Assembly (NCBI GenBank): GCA_900074885.1
Contig: FJUW01000039.1
Location: forward strand, 124,001-188,000
Direction: 5' to 3'
Source: Rhynchosporium graminicola
Taxonomy: Eukaryota; Ascomycota; Leotiomycetes; Helotiales; Ploettnerulaceae
Length of the DNA stretch: 64,000 nucleotides
The notes beneath the pieces were generated by a model that was not told where the DNA came from, made no database searches, and saw only the letters and a program-made list of their open reading frames with translations. The position numbers and the translations under genes are program-made. Below, piece by piece: positions 1 to 12,888 of the stretch. The stretch's first letter is position 1, and each line of letters begins with the position of its first letter.

Positions 1-120
1 AGCGATTCTTGCACTTGCAGTTGTCGTTAAACCAGCCAGGAAAGCGTTGAATTTCTTCGAGGAAAAAGGAAAATCGAATTACCAAAATCGGGTTTTGTCG
101 AATGATAATAATAGATCAAA

Positions 121-142
121 GCAAGCAAGCAAGCAAGCAAGC
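121..142. repeat. (GCAA)n microsatellite
   Basis: About five and a half perfect copies of the tetramer GCAA are visible directly. Confidence 0.9.
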
Positions 143-2639
143 CAGATCCAATCCGGCCTAAACCGGGGAGAGTCCCGAAGGTCAAGTTCAAGTCCCGGCG
201 GACAAGCCCGAATTCACCAGACGAGATACGCCACCAGTCGGGAACAGAACACCATGCCATTTGGCCAGTTGCAACTGCCAAATCTCTCTCGCCTTGGGAA
301 ATTTGATGGGATCCACTTCTTGCTCTTGCTCTCGCCCAAGCCGGAAGCTTGCTGATTATGGTTTTCCTTGTCTCTTAATGTTCGGGATTTGACGTCCATC
401 CTCTACGGAGTATTTGTGTTCGATGGTGTGTGTACCTTCTGGGCCGGAGATGGGAGACGGGGAACCGTTCAAAGGGAAGCTGACTTCGGAGATCAGGTGG
501 AGATGCCAAGATGGAAAGGGGTCGGGACGCTACTCCAAGTTTCTCCTTCCTGACATTTCAACTGGATGATAGTGTGGGAAGGAAGTAAGTGGATGCGATT
601 TGTATTGTATTGTATTGGTCTGGCCTGGTCTGGTCTGGGCTCTAGGATTTGACACCGAAACACACCACACATTTGGATATTTTGGTATCAAAGCTTCGAG
701 AAGTGCAGGAATTCCATTGGGCGTGATGTCGGCAGCCAGCGGGTGGTCAAGCGGTTGAGGACGGCCACTGGCCATGGCATATTGATGGGATGAATGAAAT
801 CTGAGCGAATTCGAGTGAGTGTACTCACACGAGACGCCCTCCAATCGCATTTTCATAAGAGAACAGAAGATTTGCACAACCGTCGTTCAAACTGTAAGTG
901 AGATAAGGTTGCATCTCGTGTAGATCCGATAACATTGAAAATTATGTTTAACACGGACACGGGAAGGAGACGAGGGTTCCGAGACTCACGACGGGCCAGA
1001 GTTCACACGAGCAAGTCCAGGATTTGAGATGAAAAGTTGCACAGAAGCGACGACGAGGCTTCGGCGCACGATTCCGGCTTTTCGAAACGTTAAACTTGAT
1101 ACCCTTAATTGTGGGATCAGGACCACCACCCTGCGGCAAAGCTGCGTCTGGAACTATCTGAGGGCGGGCCTAAGCGTCCATCTTGGGACTAGAGGCAACG
1201 AACGTGTCTTCGTCTCATCTCTTTCCTAATATTCATTTCAAATGTGATTTCCAAATCGGGTATCTTCTCACTTTAATCTACGACATATTTTCCCGCCTAG
1301 TTTTCATATGGCTGTGCATGTTCATGATCGAGAAAGGCATCAACGAGGTGCCTATCGCAAACGCCGGAACAACTGGCCACCTTGTCATCCGAACTCTGTT
1401 TCCTTGGAACACCTGGACAATGGTGGAATGTGATTCGTCGAGAGGAGTGGGAGATGGTAATCTTATGCTGGTTGCCTTTTCACATTAAAAGTTCCATTCT
1501 ATACGACAGACTACAGCCAACCAACCAACAGCGCGAGATTCGTGCGTAAGCAATCAGCGAGCAGCCAGTCAGAAAGCAAGAAATGTGTCGAGCTGTGTCG
1601 GTGCGCGCCTTGCACTTCCTAGTGGGGCTCCAACATGCCCATAAGAGCGGCGATTCCGGGATTTATTAACCATATATAATACAGTAAGTATACAGTATCT
1701 GGTGATCAGGGGCTCTTGGTGCTGAGTTTTATTGGCAGTACCCTACCCCCGTAGGCATTCGAGGCATTCTCCAATCCTCGAATAATAATGATGAGAAGCA
1801 CAAGTACGAGTACCTCGTTCGGGATAAAGTGGATGAAGTCATCCGTCGGTGTTGTTTCTAGTAGTTCGTGCTGGCTGGCATATGCATTAATCGCCAGTAG
1901 TCAGGGGAAGGGTCCAGCCTGCAGGACGCACAACTGACAAGTGCGCAAGCGAACTAAACACAGGAAAGCTGTGCGAGATCGGATGAACAATTGGAGATGA
2001 TGAGAGAGAGGCCTTGGACATAGTGAGTAGTGACACGAGGGAAAAGCGTCACAGCATGACTTTTGTGCGCCTACAGAAAAAGAATGTGAAGTGCATGCTG
2101 TATTTCATGAGGGATGAGCGTCGGACGTGAGGGTTGAGGTACTGGCTACATGCATTCGAGGATTGGCTTTTGTACATCCGTATATGACAGCCATGACTTA
2201 TGAACGCAGCTGATGATCTCCTGTTGTGCAATCCAAGACTTGATCGTTTCTGAATGCCTCCAGACGCCTTCCGGACTCCAGATTCCTTCCAGTTTTGTAT
2301 GCCCCCACATAAGGAGAGAGACCACAGCCTCGCCCCTGATTCGCAATGTGAGAACAGCTGGAACTGGCAATCCAATCCAGCAGCAACGGTTACGAAGAGA
2401 TCCCAGGGCGGCCAGAAGAACGGCTCCAGCGATACGAGTCTGCTGAATCTGCTGATTGCTGATGGTTCAACTTGGTTGGGCTGATCCCAGCCAGCAGTGT
2501 CCGAAGTGAAGTAAGCGACTGAGCACAACCTCGAACTACTCGTAACTCCCTGCGAGCAATCTCTGAAAGACCGGGGGGGTAAGGTAGGCAGGTGGGCTGG
2601 CAATATCAAACCGGGAAAAGGTCGGTAACAAAACAAGAA

Positions 2640-2680
2640 TGGAAATAGAAATATAGTTAGAAATAGAAATGGAAATAGAC
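2640..2680. repeat. GAAATA-type imperfect repeat
   Basis: An A-rich tract repeats GAAATA and GGAAATA imperfectly. It is probably simple sequence with no function I can infer. Confidence 0.6.
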
Positions 2681-2879
2681 CCATAGACTAAACTGTTTCG
2701 AGTAACTAAGGGATCTTCTCCCCTCCCACCAATCCCCACTTACCCCTGATAAAGCTGCCCGGCAACGTACTAGCTTGTGTCCTAGCCCATGCAAAGCAGC
2801 GGGAGGCCAAGATATCCCGTTCAGGCACAAAAGCACAGGGCTCCACATCTCGTCCTCGTCCTCATCCTCGTCCTCTCTG

Positions 2880-2885
2880 TATAAA
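2880..2885 (+). promoter_or_regulatory. TATA-box candidate for the GPI protein gene
   Basis: A perfect TATAAA lies about 205 bp before the ATG at 3091. A long C/T-rich leader follows at about 2920-3055, as is usual upstream of highly expressed fungal genes. Position and composition fit a core promoter, but no transcription start is visible in the sequence. Confidence 0.5.
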
Positions 2886-3090
2886 GCACTTCTGGCACCC
2901 GTCGAAACTCTCTTCTCTCCCCCCTCACCCACACTCTCCCGTACACAATCAACATACCTGACTTTTAGTCACTCACATTCGTTCAACCTAACGCAAACCA
3001 TCCAACTCCTCCACCCTCAACCCTCAACCCTCAACTCCCAACTCTCCACCTAATAACTTTTCAAGTTACTTAATACCAACCAAACTCACA

Positions 3091-3752
3091 ATGCAATACG
3101 CCGCCGTCGCCGTCCTTGCTCTCGCAGCAACTGCCTCTGCTTCCTACGGCAACGAGACCATCGTCTACACCACCGAGGTCCACACTGCTTACACCACTGT
3201 CTGCCCAGCTTCCACCCAGTTGACCTACAATGGTGTCACCTACACTGCCACTGAGGTAAGCATACACGCCCGGGACCAGGAGCACGTTGAGAGATGGAGT
3301 CACAAGCTCCAATCTGAAGACGCGCGCTTCTTCGAGCCCATCAAAAGTGCCAATGGGAGCTAACAACCTTTGTAGAACCAGACCTTGACCATCACCAACT
3401 GCCCATGCACCGTTGTCAAGCCAGTTACCACCACATCTGCTGTGTACTGCGCCACCTGGTACCCTCAAGCCGTTTCCCAATGCGGTCTTTGCAGCTTTAG
3501 CTAACATGATCCAGCTCCACCTCAACCCCCGTTGCTGTTGCTTACCCAACTGCTAACGCAACCGTCGTCCACGGTGGTGTACCAACCTACCCAGCCAGCC
3601 CAGTTGGCCCAGCCGGAACTGCTGCCCCAACTTCCCTGCCATCCGGCAAGCCATCTCCATCCCCAATCACCGCTTCCGGTGCCAACAAGGCCTTCGCTCT
3701 TAGCGGAGCTTCCCTCGCTGGTCTCCTTGGCCTCGCTGCTTACCTTTTGTAA
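3091..3752 (+). CDS. small secreted GPI-anchored cell-wall protein (Ccg-6/Sed1-like)
   Basis: Three exons, 3091-3255, 3376-3458 and 3515-3752, join in frame to a 161-residue protein. Residues 1-18 form a signal peptide (hydrophobic core rich in A, V, L; cut near SAS-Y). A Thr/Tyr/Val-rich segment with YTTEV and TAYTTVC-type motifs and a CPC pair follows, then a Pro/Ser/Gly linker. The end is a short hydrophobic tail (about 20 residues, ending LAAYLL) preceded by small residues SGAN, the layout of a GPI attachment signal. This matches the fungal clock-controlled protein 6 / Sed1-like wall family by pattern. Intron 2 (56 bp) has a weaker GTACCC donor but a good CTAAC branch point and CAG acceptor, and the joined codon gives Cys. 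The likely role is a structural wall mannoprotein exposed on the hyphal or spore surface. Confidence 0.82.
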
Positions 3753-4674
3753 GCGGTGCAATCCTCTCGCCAATCTAAATCACCCTTTACGAATTCTCTT
3801 TTCGACGATAAGTAATTTATGATGCTAGAAAGGGCGCTTGGAAGGTGGTCGAGCGATTGATAGCGTGGTCTTTGGAAAAATGGTGTTTCTGCATTGCCTG
3901 GTGGAGTCATTCGTGATATACTGCAAGTCGGCATCTTCTTGTAATTGCTTTCGTGGTTCGAGAGTGTTATTCATCAACACGAGGATCCATTTCCATACCC
4001 CAAAGTGTGCGGTCTTTTCAGGTGTCTAGAGGCATTGGTTATGTCTGGTTCTTGTCTAATAATAAGTCTCAACGCATCTTGTGTCATCTTAACCTCTTAT
4101 CGCGAGGTAGTAGGAAGAGAGACACAATGAGAGCTTGGAAAATACAACTGAACAAACTTGCTCCGCCTGGAATACTTGGACTCTCTTTGGCTTGTTTGAG
4201 TTTAATATCTGCGCTCCTTCGATTCTCTGTGGTTAGTTCTCACAGACTTGACCGATACCACCTTGATAATTCTTTGGCTGGGCGTGTTTATTGGTCTCTT
4301 GTACATAGCCGGACAAGACGAAATATCACAGGAGACCAACCTTTTGGCCCGGCACACATCAGACGAAAACTCTGACTGGTCGTGAAGTGCAACAATCAAG
4401 TTTCAGAACTATACCTACATGTCATATCATCTTGTCATAAGTTGAGAATTGGCAGGTAGCAAACCTTTTGTTTCGACAATCATAATAAACACAGCGATAA
4501 ATCATAAATCGTAAATCTCAAACAAAACAAACAATCAAACAACGCAATGCATGTCTCTCATCTTGCAAACTAACCTCGAACCTGACTCGTCCACTCACTC
4601 TTTCCTCCCTGCCTTCGCTTACCGACCGACATGACATGCATCCATGTTTTGTTTCCTTCTTACTTTGTGCGCTT

Positions 4675-4686
4675 GGGGGGGGGGGG
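4675..4686. repeat. G12 homopolymer
   Basis: Twelve consecutive G, followed directly by a short A run. The length is likely to be unreliable in sequencing. Confidence 0.9.
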
Positions 4687-4770
4687 AAAAAGCAAGTTTC
4701 GGAAAGTTTAGTTTTGCTTTGATCGATTGGGTGTGGCGTCAGGGTTCGTTGCGCTTCCAGTTAGTGAATT

Positions 4771-4813
4771 AGTAAGTGAGTGAGTGAGTGAGTGAGTAAG
4801 TAAGTAAGTAAGT
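4771..4813. repeat. (GTGA)n/(GTAA)n microsatellite
   Basis: Tandem tetramers change from AGTG-type to AGTA-type units across about 43 bp. Confidence 0.85.
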
Positions 4814-4944
4814 GCTTATCTATAGGATCGGAGATATGATGAGGAGGATAAAGGTGGAATCTTGTTGGGTTCTGGAAGGCTTGGGGAGCGTCTTAGTGTA
4901 TAGCTAGGTAGATAGATATTGGGGTCTTGAGGAGTGAACTGTGT

Positions 4945-4965
4945 GAGAGAGAGAGAGAGAGAGAG
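4945..4965. repeat. (GA)n microsatellite
   Basis: A perfect GA dinucleotide tract of about ten units. Confidence 0.9.
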
Positions 4966-7900
4966 GTTATGAGTACTATGATATGAACACCGTGAATACT
5001 GCATGAGATGAGTGCATTCGAGAGACAATTAATTGCATGAACGCCCGCCTGCCTGGGCCTGGCCGCTGCTGTCTATTGTCTGTCGTACGAATTGAATAAA
5101 TAAGAGTGCAGATCCCCCCCAAAAAAGCTTAACAATTCATCCGGTACCTTATGCAGGTAGAGAACTCAATCTGTATCTGTGCAAGTCCCCTCCGTCCGTC
5201 ACAGATCCCCCATCGTTCAAGAAAGTATATCTTACTTATCTATTCCTTACTCACATCATTCAATTCTTATAGCCGATTTCATCTCTCTCTCCCACTTTCT
5301 CGTCCACCCGTCCATCTATCCATCCAACATCCCAGAACAATAACAATAACAATAATAACAATCAATCCGTGGGCCATCATCCTATCTAATCCCTGTGCAG
5401 AAATCTCGGAGATTGCATCCCATCCCATCGTATCGCATTGCATTACATTACTTATTAGGTCGCACTGGAAACCGCCGGGTCAAGTGACAGGATAGGATAA
5501 GCCGCAGTTGTCGGCCCGGGCTGCGGTGACGTGATATCAAGCTGATGCAGGGGTTCCTTGCTTCAGTACCTACCTCCTTGATTCAACATCCCGCGGAAGG
5601 TGTGGCGCGGGCCCGGCGCTTGATTGGGAGTGGATGCGCCGCGCCGATAAGGTGTAATAAGGAGAAGGGGGGGAGAGAAGAGGATAAGAGAAGAGATAAG
5701 AGAGATGGAGAACGAGGATTCAATGTTTGCAATACCTTCCTTGCATGTTAGGGTTTGTTACTTTTGAAATCGCTCTCCGCTGAATAATGCACTTCCCCAA
5801 CGTCATTGTGTCGTGGAGCCCAGGGTTGCCAGTAGGTAAAAGTGCATATTACTACCCGCCCCCCTCCCCCTTCCGAGCCCCCCCCTTCGTTTAGACGTTA
5901 AAATCTGTGCTGAGATGTTAAGTCTCGTGACATACACGTGCACTGAGCAGTCTTGTCTAGTGGCGAGAGACGCGTCAGTCGAAGCGATATGTTTCTTTTT
6001 TCAACACTCAGTCCTCTCGACTTTTTTCATAATGCTTTCTTGATCTTTCATCTGATCAGATATCATGGGTTTCTCGTGATCATGATAATTCACTGACTAC
6101 ATAGGTAGGTATGCTCTGTGTACATCCTCTCATCGTTTTATGCTTGGTTCGCTCATCGAGACGCTCTGGTAGCTCATTACCTCTCCTCTGTCGTGTCTCA
6201 TGCGGAGCCTCGGATCTCCATTTCTTGACCTATAAATAATGAGATTATACAGTGGCAAAACGAAGCACTTTGATAGGCCTAGATTTCATGTGAATGAATG
6301 AATGCTTCTTGAGCAGTTCCAGGTGGTTGGATCTCTTTATCACCGCTCAACTTCTACTCTGCTATATATTACAGCGCCAGCATCTAGTATTCGGCCACAT
6401 CATCGGTTCTCATACGCTTCAAAGGGCTCCACGTTTGAAACCTCAATGTCGTAATGTCCGCTGTGGACTTTATTGGCACACTCTACACCAGAGCATCTTA
6501 CTTGGAAGCGAGAATTTGATCTGTAGAAATTCAATCTCTCCATTGTCCAACCTCGAGGCATTGCTTTTGCGTGATTTATCATCCCATACGTTGAGATAGA
6601 TGTCGTAGTACCAACACAGGTCCGAGATTGGCTGCAGCTTCCTTGAAGGCTCCATCAGAGTGACCACAGGACGACGCTTGAACAGGTCAGTATTTATAAC
6701 TGGTAAGACCGGGATACTTTCTCGGAATAACATCCGAATACTAGATAATCACGTAATTGTATTAAGTGTGCTTCTGAAAAGCCAGTCTGCGATACATTTC
6801 CGCAAGGTATTTCGATTAAATATACTCACTCTCTCGAGATCATAATCTAGTTGGTAGCTAATTTTTCAATGACATGGGAGCTTTCGACTGTATTTTATAT
6901 TTTCTTCCATATCGAATGCCCCAAATCATCTTATTCGTGTTGAGCCATCGCAGTCTGTTTACGCCATGCCGAGGGAACCGATCTGACCTACAGTAATTCT
7001 TAATTCACAACCTGTCCTGCAATCGTCTCGTGCATTCCAGATAGAATGTTGAGTATTCTGTGGGGAGCAGTTTGTTTATTTTATATCTCAGGCTCAAATT
7101 TTCATCTAGAAGCTCATCCTTCTCTTCACTATAGACTGTGTGGTGGATCTTCAGGCAATCGCTAGCTTTACCCCGGGTTACTATGGCCTGTATTCTGTTT
7201 TTTTGACCCGTGATCCCTATCAGATATTCCCGCGTGGGAAAAGCTGGTTCCGATGACACCTTCTCTGCACCAGCGAGCTGTACACAAGTATGAATTGACT
7301 TGAACCGTAAAGCTTAGCTTAGTCAAGTCTCGATTTATATGAATCATAGAGACAGCACACATAGGTCGTACGTGATCGCACAGCATGCCTGAACAAAGAA
7401 GAGAGATTCTGCTTAATAGCTCGTCGGGGGACGAAGTGAAAATTCGTACCTCACACAGACTTGTTGGGCTTTCTACACGACAATTGTAGACAGAGAAATG
7501 CGGCCTATAGGTATAAACTATCAGAAAGAATACACCCCTTTCCACAACATAGCTCTTGGGTAGGTTATGTGAAGGTTTGACTGAGTGAGTGAAGAGACTC
7601 TGGCGAATAATCAACTTTAGGTAAAGACTTTGAGGTATATCTATTACGAGAGAAAGGGATTGTTGGCAATAGGACTGGAATTGACAGCAACCTGTTTCCG
7701 CCAGTCTGCTATAAGGCTTAGAACTCGCTGCAGCTAGCCCAGTCATGATCTGAGAATCACAGTTCAGAACATGTCATGCCTATAAATAGTTAAGATGAAT
7801 GTGATGTACGGGAGGAGAAGAAAATCGGCAACGGACGATGAAATGACAGCGATATGTGTTTAGGTGCTTGATAAAGTACTAAGTCACAGTGACATTGTTG

Positions 7901-8428
7901 AAAACGAGCTAGAAAATGTATACCAACTTCATTTCTATCCCCAAAAGGAATCTTTATACAGCGTGTCAGGATAGGCTTCTCCCTCTAACATCACCGGTAG
8001 AATCTAGGTCCACATATTCTTGCTTTTCATGTTTACATTACTTCGGTAGTGGAAAGATTATGAGTACTTTTCATTGCTCCTCAAGTTGGTAAACACGTTT
8101 GGTGTGTACTTGCACAATTCCACCACTTTTCCATTTAAATGTGTTGGCCCGAGCTGCTACTGATACGTTTCTGCAATTTCCTCAGAGAGATTCAGACAGA
8201 TCTGGAACTCAGGTAGACTCTCACCAACAAAGGTCCAACTCCAAGCGAAGATGCCGAATCGTTGCCAGTCAATGCTTCAAGAGGGAAGTGACAATCTGAA
8301 ATCGAGACTGAATTATTAACTAATGGTCGTTCTTATGTCTCAATCATACGCCCGATCCAAATAGCAACCTGCCAGAACACAACAGTACATTCTAAAACAG
8401 ATCCAAAACAAACAGGTCTTGATCACAG

Positions 8429-10330
8429 CTACGCATGGACTTCATAAACCTCTCCCGGTTTCGGAGCCAGATTATTCTGCCCAACCTTATGATGATTATA
8501 TCCAGTACTTGCCATTTCAGGTCTTCTTTCAGTCGGAAGCTCGTTTACAGCGGGCGTATCATGAAGTCCAGACACAACGGGCTCAGAATCTCTTGGAGCT
8601 GCGTCTGGCTTTCCACTTCGACGAGAACGCCAAAACCACCATGCAAAGATAACTGCTGCAAGGGCTGCGACACCGCCTACTGTGCCACCAGCTATCGCAG
8701 CAACTGGTGTCTTCGATGGATGTAGAGTTTCTGGAGTTGAGGTCGAAGAAGTGGTCCCAGATGGCGAAGTTGTTGGCGAAGTTGTTGGCGACGTTGCACT
8801 TGTACTTGAGGCCTTGGAAGATAGAAAAAGCGAGCCAAGGTTTTCATCATCCCAGATTGGATACATTGAGCTAAGCTTCGTCAGTCTGGCTTTCCGGAAA
8901 GGCCTCGAAGGACTTACTTGGACTCATAAAATTCGCTAACTGCGGTCGATTGTACGTAAGCAGGTGCGTTTGGATTGTAATTGACGCCCCATTTCAAGGA
9001 ATGCAGGTCGAATATTCCAATGCCGAAAGCCCACGGTTCAAGACGCTCAAATGATGTTGTGCCTGTCGGATCAAATCCGCCATAAGAAATCATCTGGTTC
9101 TTGACTGTCTGACAACTAGACCCTGCTCGTGGTGCCGTCAAAGCACCGGCTCTAATCCATCTGAACGCTGGAAGCGTTAAGATATAGACGTTCCGAGAGT
9201 CTGAATTTGCATCGCTGAAGAACTCAAGACCGCTACCGCCATAAACGAATCTACTTGATAGTCAGATATGATAAGAGAAACCGTAACGATCGACTCACAT
9301 CTCGTAAGTGCTGTGATTTGTGCCTTGGGCTCCAGTCATACAGAACGTCTTCCTGCCAGATGGTACGTCACCGCTGGCACTTTGACTATACCACTTCTGC
9401 GTACTGGGATTATAGATATCGATTTTTGACATGGAGCGTAGGGAAGACCCAATAGCACCATTACTGTAGGCTACCCCTCCAATGAAAACAACAAGGCCAC
9501 CGAATGATGGTATAAAGTGGCCCTCGCCCTGATTGACTCCTCCCGTCTGAGAGAACTCGCCAACATCTGATTGTTCTTCGAATAAGTTGGTTGTCTTATT
9601 CATGACAGTCATCGACATCAGCATTGAGCCAACATTGCTATCAGCAGTGGTAGTAAAGCCGCCGAGTGCATAGCTTTCCGTAGGACCGTACGCGAAAGAA
9701 GGATGGCGTGGCCATGTGATGGTCTTCCATAAAGGATTGTTGGTGCCGTATACTGAATACCAGGACTCGCCTCCGAGGGTTTCACGTACTTTCAAGCCGC
9801 AGACTGCCTTATTAGATCCTGCATTTGACGTATCCCCACCAAGAACGATAATCGACCATGTTCATTCCTGCCAAAACAAACCAGGTTTGGCGATCGTTCG
9901 TTCGCAGGCGTTGATACCCGTTCTATTGATCTGATTGATTACAACGGATGAGGTAGTCCACGACTTCGAGAGGTCAAACGAGCGTGTAGGAGCTAGAACC
10001 AAGGGGTTCGATCAACACCTTTCTCCTCTTACAGTGGTGATGAAAAGGCCCTATCAATACTAGAAAGAGGGAACGTAAGTGAGATCATCGCACATCCCTC
10101 ATGTCTATATCTTTCTCTCAAGGGTGTCAAGAAAACAGGTAGAAGCTTACGATATAGAATGTCTGCATACGAAGCAGCGCCGGTGATGTAGTATTCACCT
10201 CCTTCAATGTAGAGCGAGTCACCAACGATGATACCTGGCTATTGTCAGTAGAGTAATTGTGGATCAAGACAGTACAGCATCTACTTGACATCCATAATTG
10301 GCGCACCAAATTGCTTGCTGTAATGTTCCA
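8429..10330 (-). pseudogene. kelch-repeat single-pass membrane protein, apparently broken
   Basis: The 3' part is well preserved. Exons at about 9299 upward, 8918-9250 and 8429-8870 are joined by 47-48 bp introns (8871-8917, 9251-9298) with good splice sites. They encode kelch blades (repeated GG pairs followed by W about 20 residues later), a Ser/Thr/Pro-rich stalk, a transmembrane helix (AAIAGGTVGGVAALAAVIFA) and a basic RSRR stop-transfer signal. A cytoplasmic tail follows. Fungal proteins of this type are surface-anchored kelch propellers of unknown ligand. Going upstream, the frame is interrupted by TGA at 9862-9864 inside the blade that continues as IIVLGGD. No plausible intron removes it. 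Further 5' (about 10020-10240) fragments such as IIVGDSLYIEGGEYY can be read, but the exon links need weak splice sites and no signal peptide is found. A recent nonsense allele, 5' erosion, or a sequence error would all fit. Confidence 0.65.
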
Positions 10331-10349
10331 AGTAGTCAATCATGTTGCG

Positions 10350-11650
10350 ACTGATATAAACAATGAAAAGGCTGCGAAGCCTTGAGAAAGTGAAACGCAA
10401 ATCATCCTCAAGCAGCAACAAATGCCGTCCTGAATCGCATTTGGCTAACGATGCGACCGTCCAAAGGTAAGTCGGGCGAAGAAGGAAAAGGAAAACACAG
10501 CCTGATTCCCGCGCGGGTGAACAATTGCAGCATCACAGGGATCGATGCATGCACTGCGCAAACTGCCTTGGCCTTCAGTCGTTCCAGCGAGTCAACGAGA
10601 AATCTCGTTTGCGGCTGAGGCACAGTTGAGGTGGTGTGGAAATTTTTATGGCCAGCCTCTCCCATTGAGTGAGAAAGATTTCAGAGCTGTGATAGATCCA
10701 ATCTGCCACTGCCAAGCATCTTGGGGGGCCACGTGAAAGCGTGGTAGAGTGAAGAGGTTGGGGTTGTATCAAACGAGGCAAGGTAAATTGATCTCTATCG
10801 AAGCAATCTAACTTATCTCGTGACACGATCATGATCTAAGAATGTCCCCCAGGTAAAGTCGTTAAAACGTTCTGTGACTTTATAAAGCTACTATAGCATA
10901 TGTTCTGCATTGTTTTTGTGCTTTTAGAAACAAGTTGCGTTCTCGCTTCCACCGAGGACGAATTCCGTGGTCTCGCTTGTGTGTAACAGTTAATAAGGTA
11001 ACGTACCAATCGCTCAAGCCTTAGAGTTCCGGGAGAAGGGTGTAACCGGCCCCTTCCAGAAAGTGAGTACAGAAATCGCAGCTGTGAGGGACCTAATTTT
11101 CAGTAGTTGAAGTGGCTAAGCATTTCAAATTCTGGGATAATCGAGATTTACGGGTGGAAAAGGGGCATTAAAATGTGCCTTTTCAAAACACTTGTGTTTC
11201 GAACTGTTTCATTTTGGTACTTAAACATCCTAATTTCTTGCTTAGTATCTTTATTGAACACCTGTTGCTGGAAATATCTAGATATAACACTAGACAAAGA
11301 TTGACATTGGCTGTAATAAATTCAAACTTATAGAAGTAGTACTTATAAGCAGTTGAGTGGGTACTTAAGAAACAGTTGGGAGATAATTCTTGTATCAACC
11401 AGCGCGAAGTGAATCACATAAAGATTCTCTACGACAAACTAGGGTGGAGGACGAGAAGATTTATAGCGAAACAGATTTTAAAGCGTTCAAAGTAATAAAA
11501 AACACGACAAACATGATGCGCTAAAGCTGAGCACCTAATGACTGTGAATTTGTGTGGGGTTCATTCATACATGATCGTGTTACACATTCAACAACCTGCT
11601 AACTTGCAATATCCTCACTAGCCTGTCCTAAAACCTCCAATCACTCCAAC
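10350..11650. other. intergenic, no supported gene
   Basis: Both strands hold only short frames without motifs. It separates the damaged kelch gene from the small two-repeat gene. Confidence 0.5.
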
Positions 11651-12006
11651 TTAGTTGTTCTTGGGTGGCAACTTGGAGGTGTCGTGGATCGCATTGGGGA
11701 CGGCGCGCTCAACCGACTCAGGAAGAATCTCCTGGAGCTTCTCGGGCACAACACTGTCGCCGGTGGCGTGGGATTGGCGTCCCTGTGAACCGGTGTCGTG
11801 GACGGAGTTTGGAACGGACTCCTCAACCCCCTTGGGGAGCTTCTCTTGTGCCTTGTTTGGGACTGTAACATGTTAGATAAGGTCTGGCATTTTGACGCAA
11901 CTTGCCAACTTCAGAAAAGGGAAGGAAAGAAGTGATTGGAAGAAAGAGTGGAATACGTACCGACAGAGCCGCCTGTGGCGTGGGATTGGTTGGTGCTGCT
12001 TGACAT
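11651..12006 (-). CDS. 85-residue protein made of two tandem ~38-residue repeats
   Basis: Exon 1 (11961-12006) and exon 2 (11651-11862) flank a 98 bp intron with a GTACGT donor and TTACAG acceptor; the joined frame gives 85 residues. After a short MSSSTN start, the protein consists of two copies of one unit. Each copy begins QSHATG, continues SVVP, then LP, VE and VPN, and ends HDT. The unit lacks cysteines, hydrophobic helices and a signal peptide, so a soluble, mostly disordered or weakly helical cytosolic protein is likely. Similar small repeat proteins occur across filamentous fungi without an assigned function. It is divergent from the oxidoreductase at 12889, with 0.9 kb between the two ATGs. 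I do not recognise a characterised homologue. Confidence 0.8.
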
Positions 12007-12888
12007 TCTGACTATGATTGATGTTCGAAGTGTGGTTGATAGAGTTCGAAATTTGATGATTCAAGAAATTTGATATTGAGCGGGAGATGATGGAATATAT
12101 ACATTTCGAGGAGGCAACAGAATGCGACGTAGCACATAATGTGCCTCACATCATACTGTTAAGTGCTAATCTTGTTACATCATTATACTTACAGTGCATA
12201 GGTGTAAGGTGTTGAGGCTGTGAGCATTCATCAATTGGTATGAGGTATAGCTTCGTCTGGTATGCGAGCTTGGCTGAGGTCAGTGAGATATAACTGGGCA
12301 GCTCGTCAACAATCCCTCTCACATGTGCGTTGGCTTCAGATATTTGGACCGCTCCAGCCAAGCATTAACGCCACATCTGTGCAATGTTCCAAGGACCTGT
12401 AGTTGGATAAGGATATTTCGATGGCGGAAGAAGTGGTGAGGTCACAATAGTTACGACGGTACAGCAAGCAATCTACCATGTGCACTATGCAGGCATCTGT
12501 TTGGCGACAGTTGGTATTTCTCCTGTGTGGTCATTGTTTACTTTAGCATCGTGGAGCTGGGCAGCACTAGCACTTGATTTAGCTGTTTAGCCGTCACTCA
12601 CTTCGGACGCAACAATCCGTGCGGAAACAACATTTTTTGGACAGCGGAATCAACAGTTCTTCACGTGAGGGCAGCTATAAATCATGATGCGCATCTACAT
12701 ATCTAGTGCGTCACTGGCTCGAAAAAAGGTTAAGCGAGAGTCAGGTGACGTCGAGACTTCGAGTGCACAACGGACCTAAGAGACGAACCCGAATACGATG
12801 CTGTATATGGTCGACGTCTTGCCCATTCCATTTATGTGATAACCTCGTTTCTCGCACGAGAATACCCAACAAAATTTGCTGAAAACCG
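12007..12888. promoter_or_regulatory. shared divergent upstream region
   Basis: This 0.88 kb lies between two divergent start codons and so must hold both promoters. A short palindrome GCACATAATGTGC occurs near 12132. No clear TATA box was found. Confidence 0.45.

Larger units (their letters stand above)
1..2870. other. intergenic, no supported gene
   Basis: Short open frames occur on both strands; the longest is 211 codons on the minus strand at 2049-2684. None has a recognisable motif, splice pattern or protein-like composition. The stretch holds a GCAA tract near its start and a GAAATA-rich tract near 2640-2680. It ends in the promoter of the GPI protein gene. Confidence 0.6.
3753..8428. 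other. 4.7 kb gene-poor intergenic region
   Basis: No gene can be supported. There is a G12 homopolymer, a GTGA/GTAA tract, a GA tract and C/T-rich patches near 5280-5340. Open frames on the minus strand at 7168-7746 (192 codons) and 7005-7259 (GTG start) have no recognisable domain and no clear splice partners. They may be chance frames or remains of an old gene. Confidence 0.55.

Noticed and set aside
2049..2684. 211-codon minus-strand frame
   Set aside because: No motif, no splice partners and composition like random sequence; the N terminus comes from a simple repeat.
7168..7746. 192-codon minus-strand frame
   Set aside because: No recognisable domain or conserved pattern; kept only as a remark in the intergenic entry.
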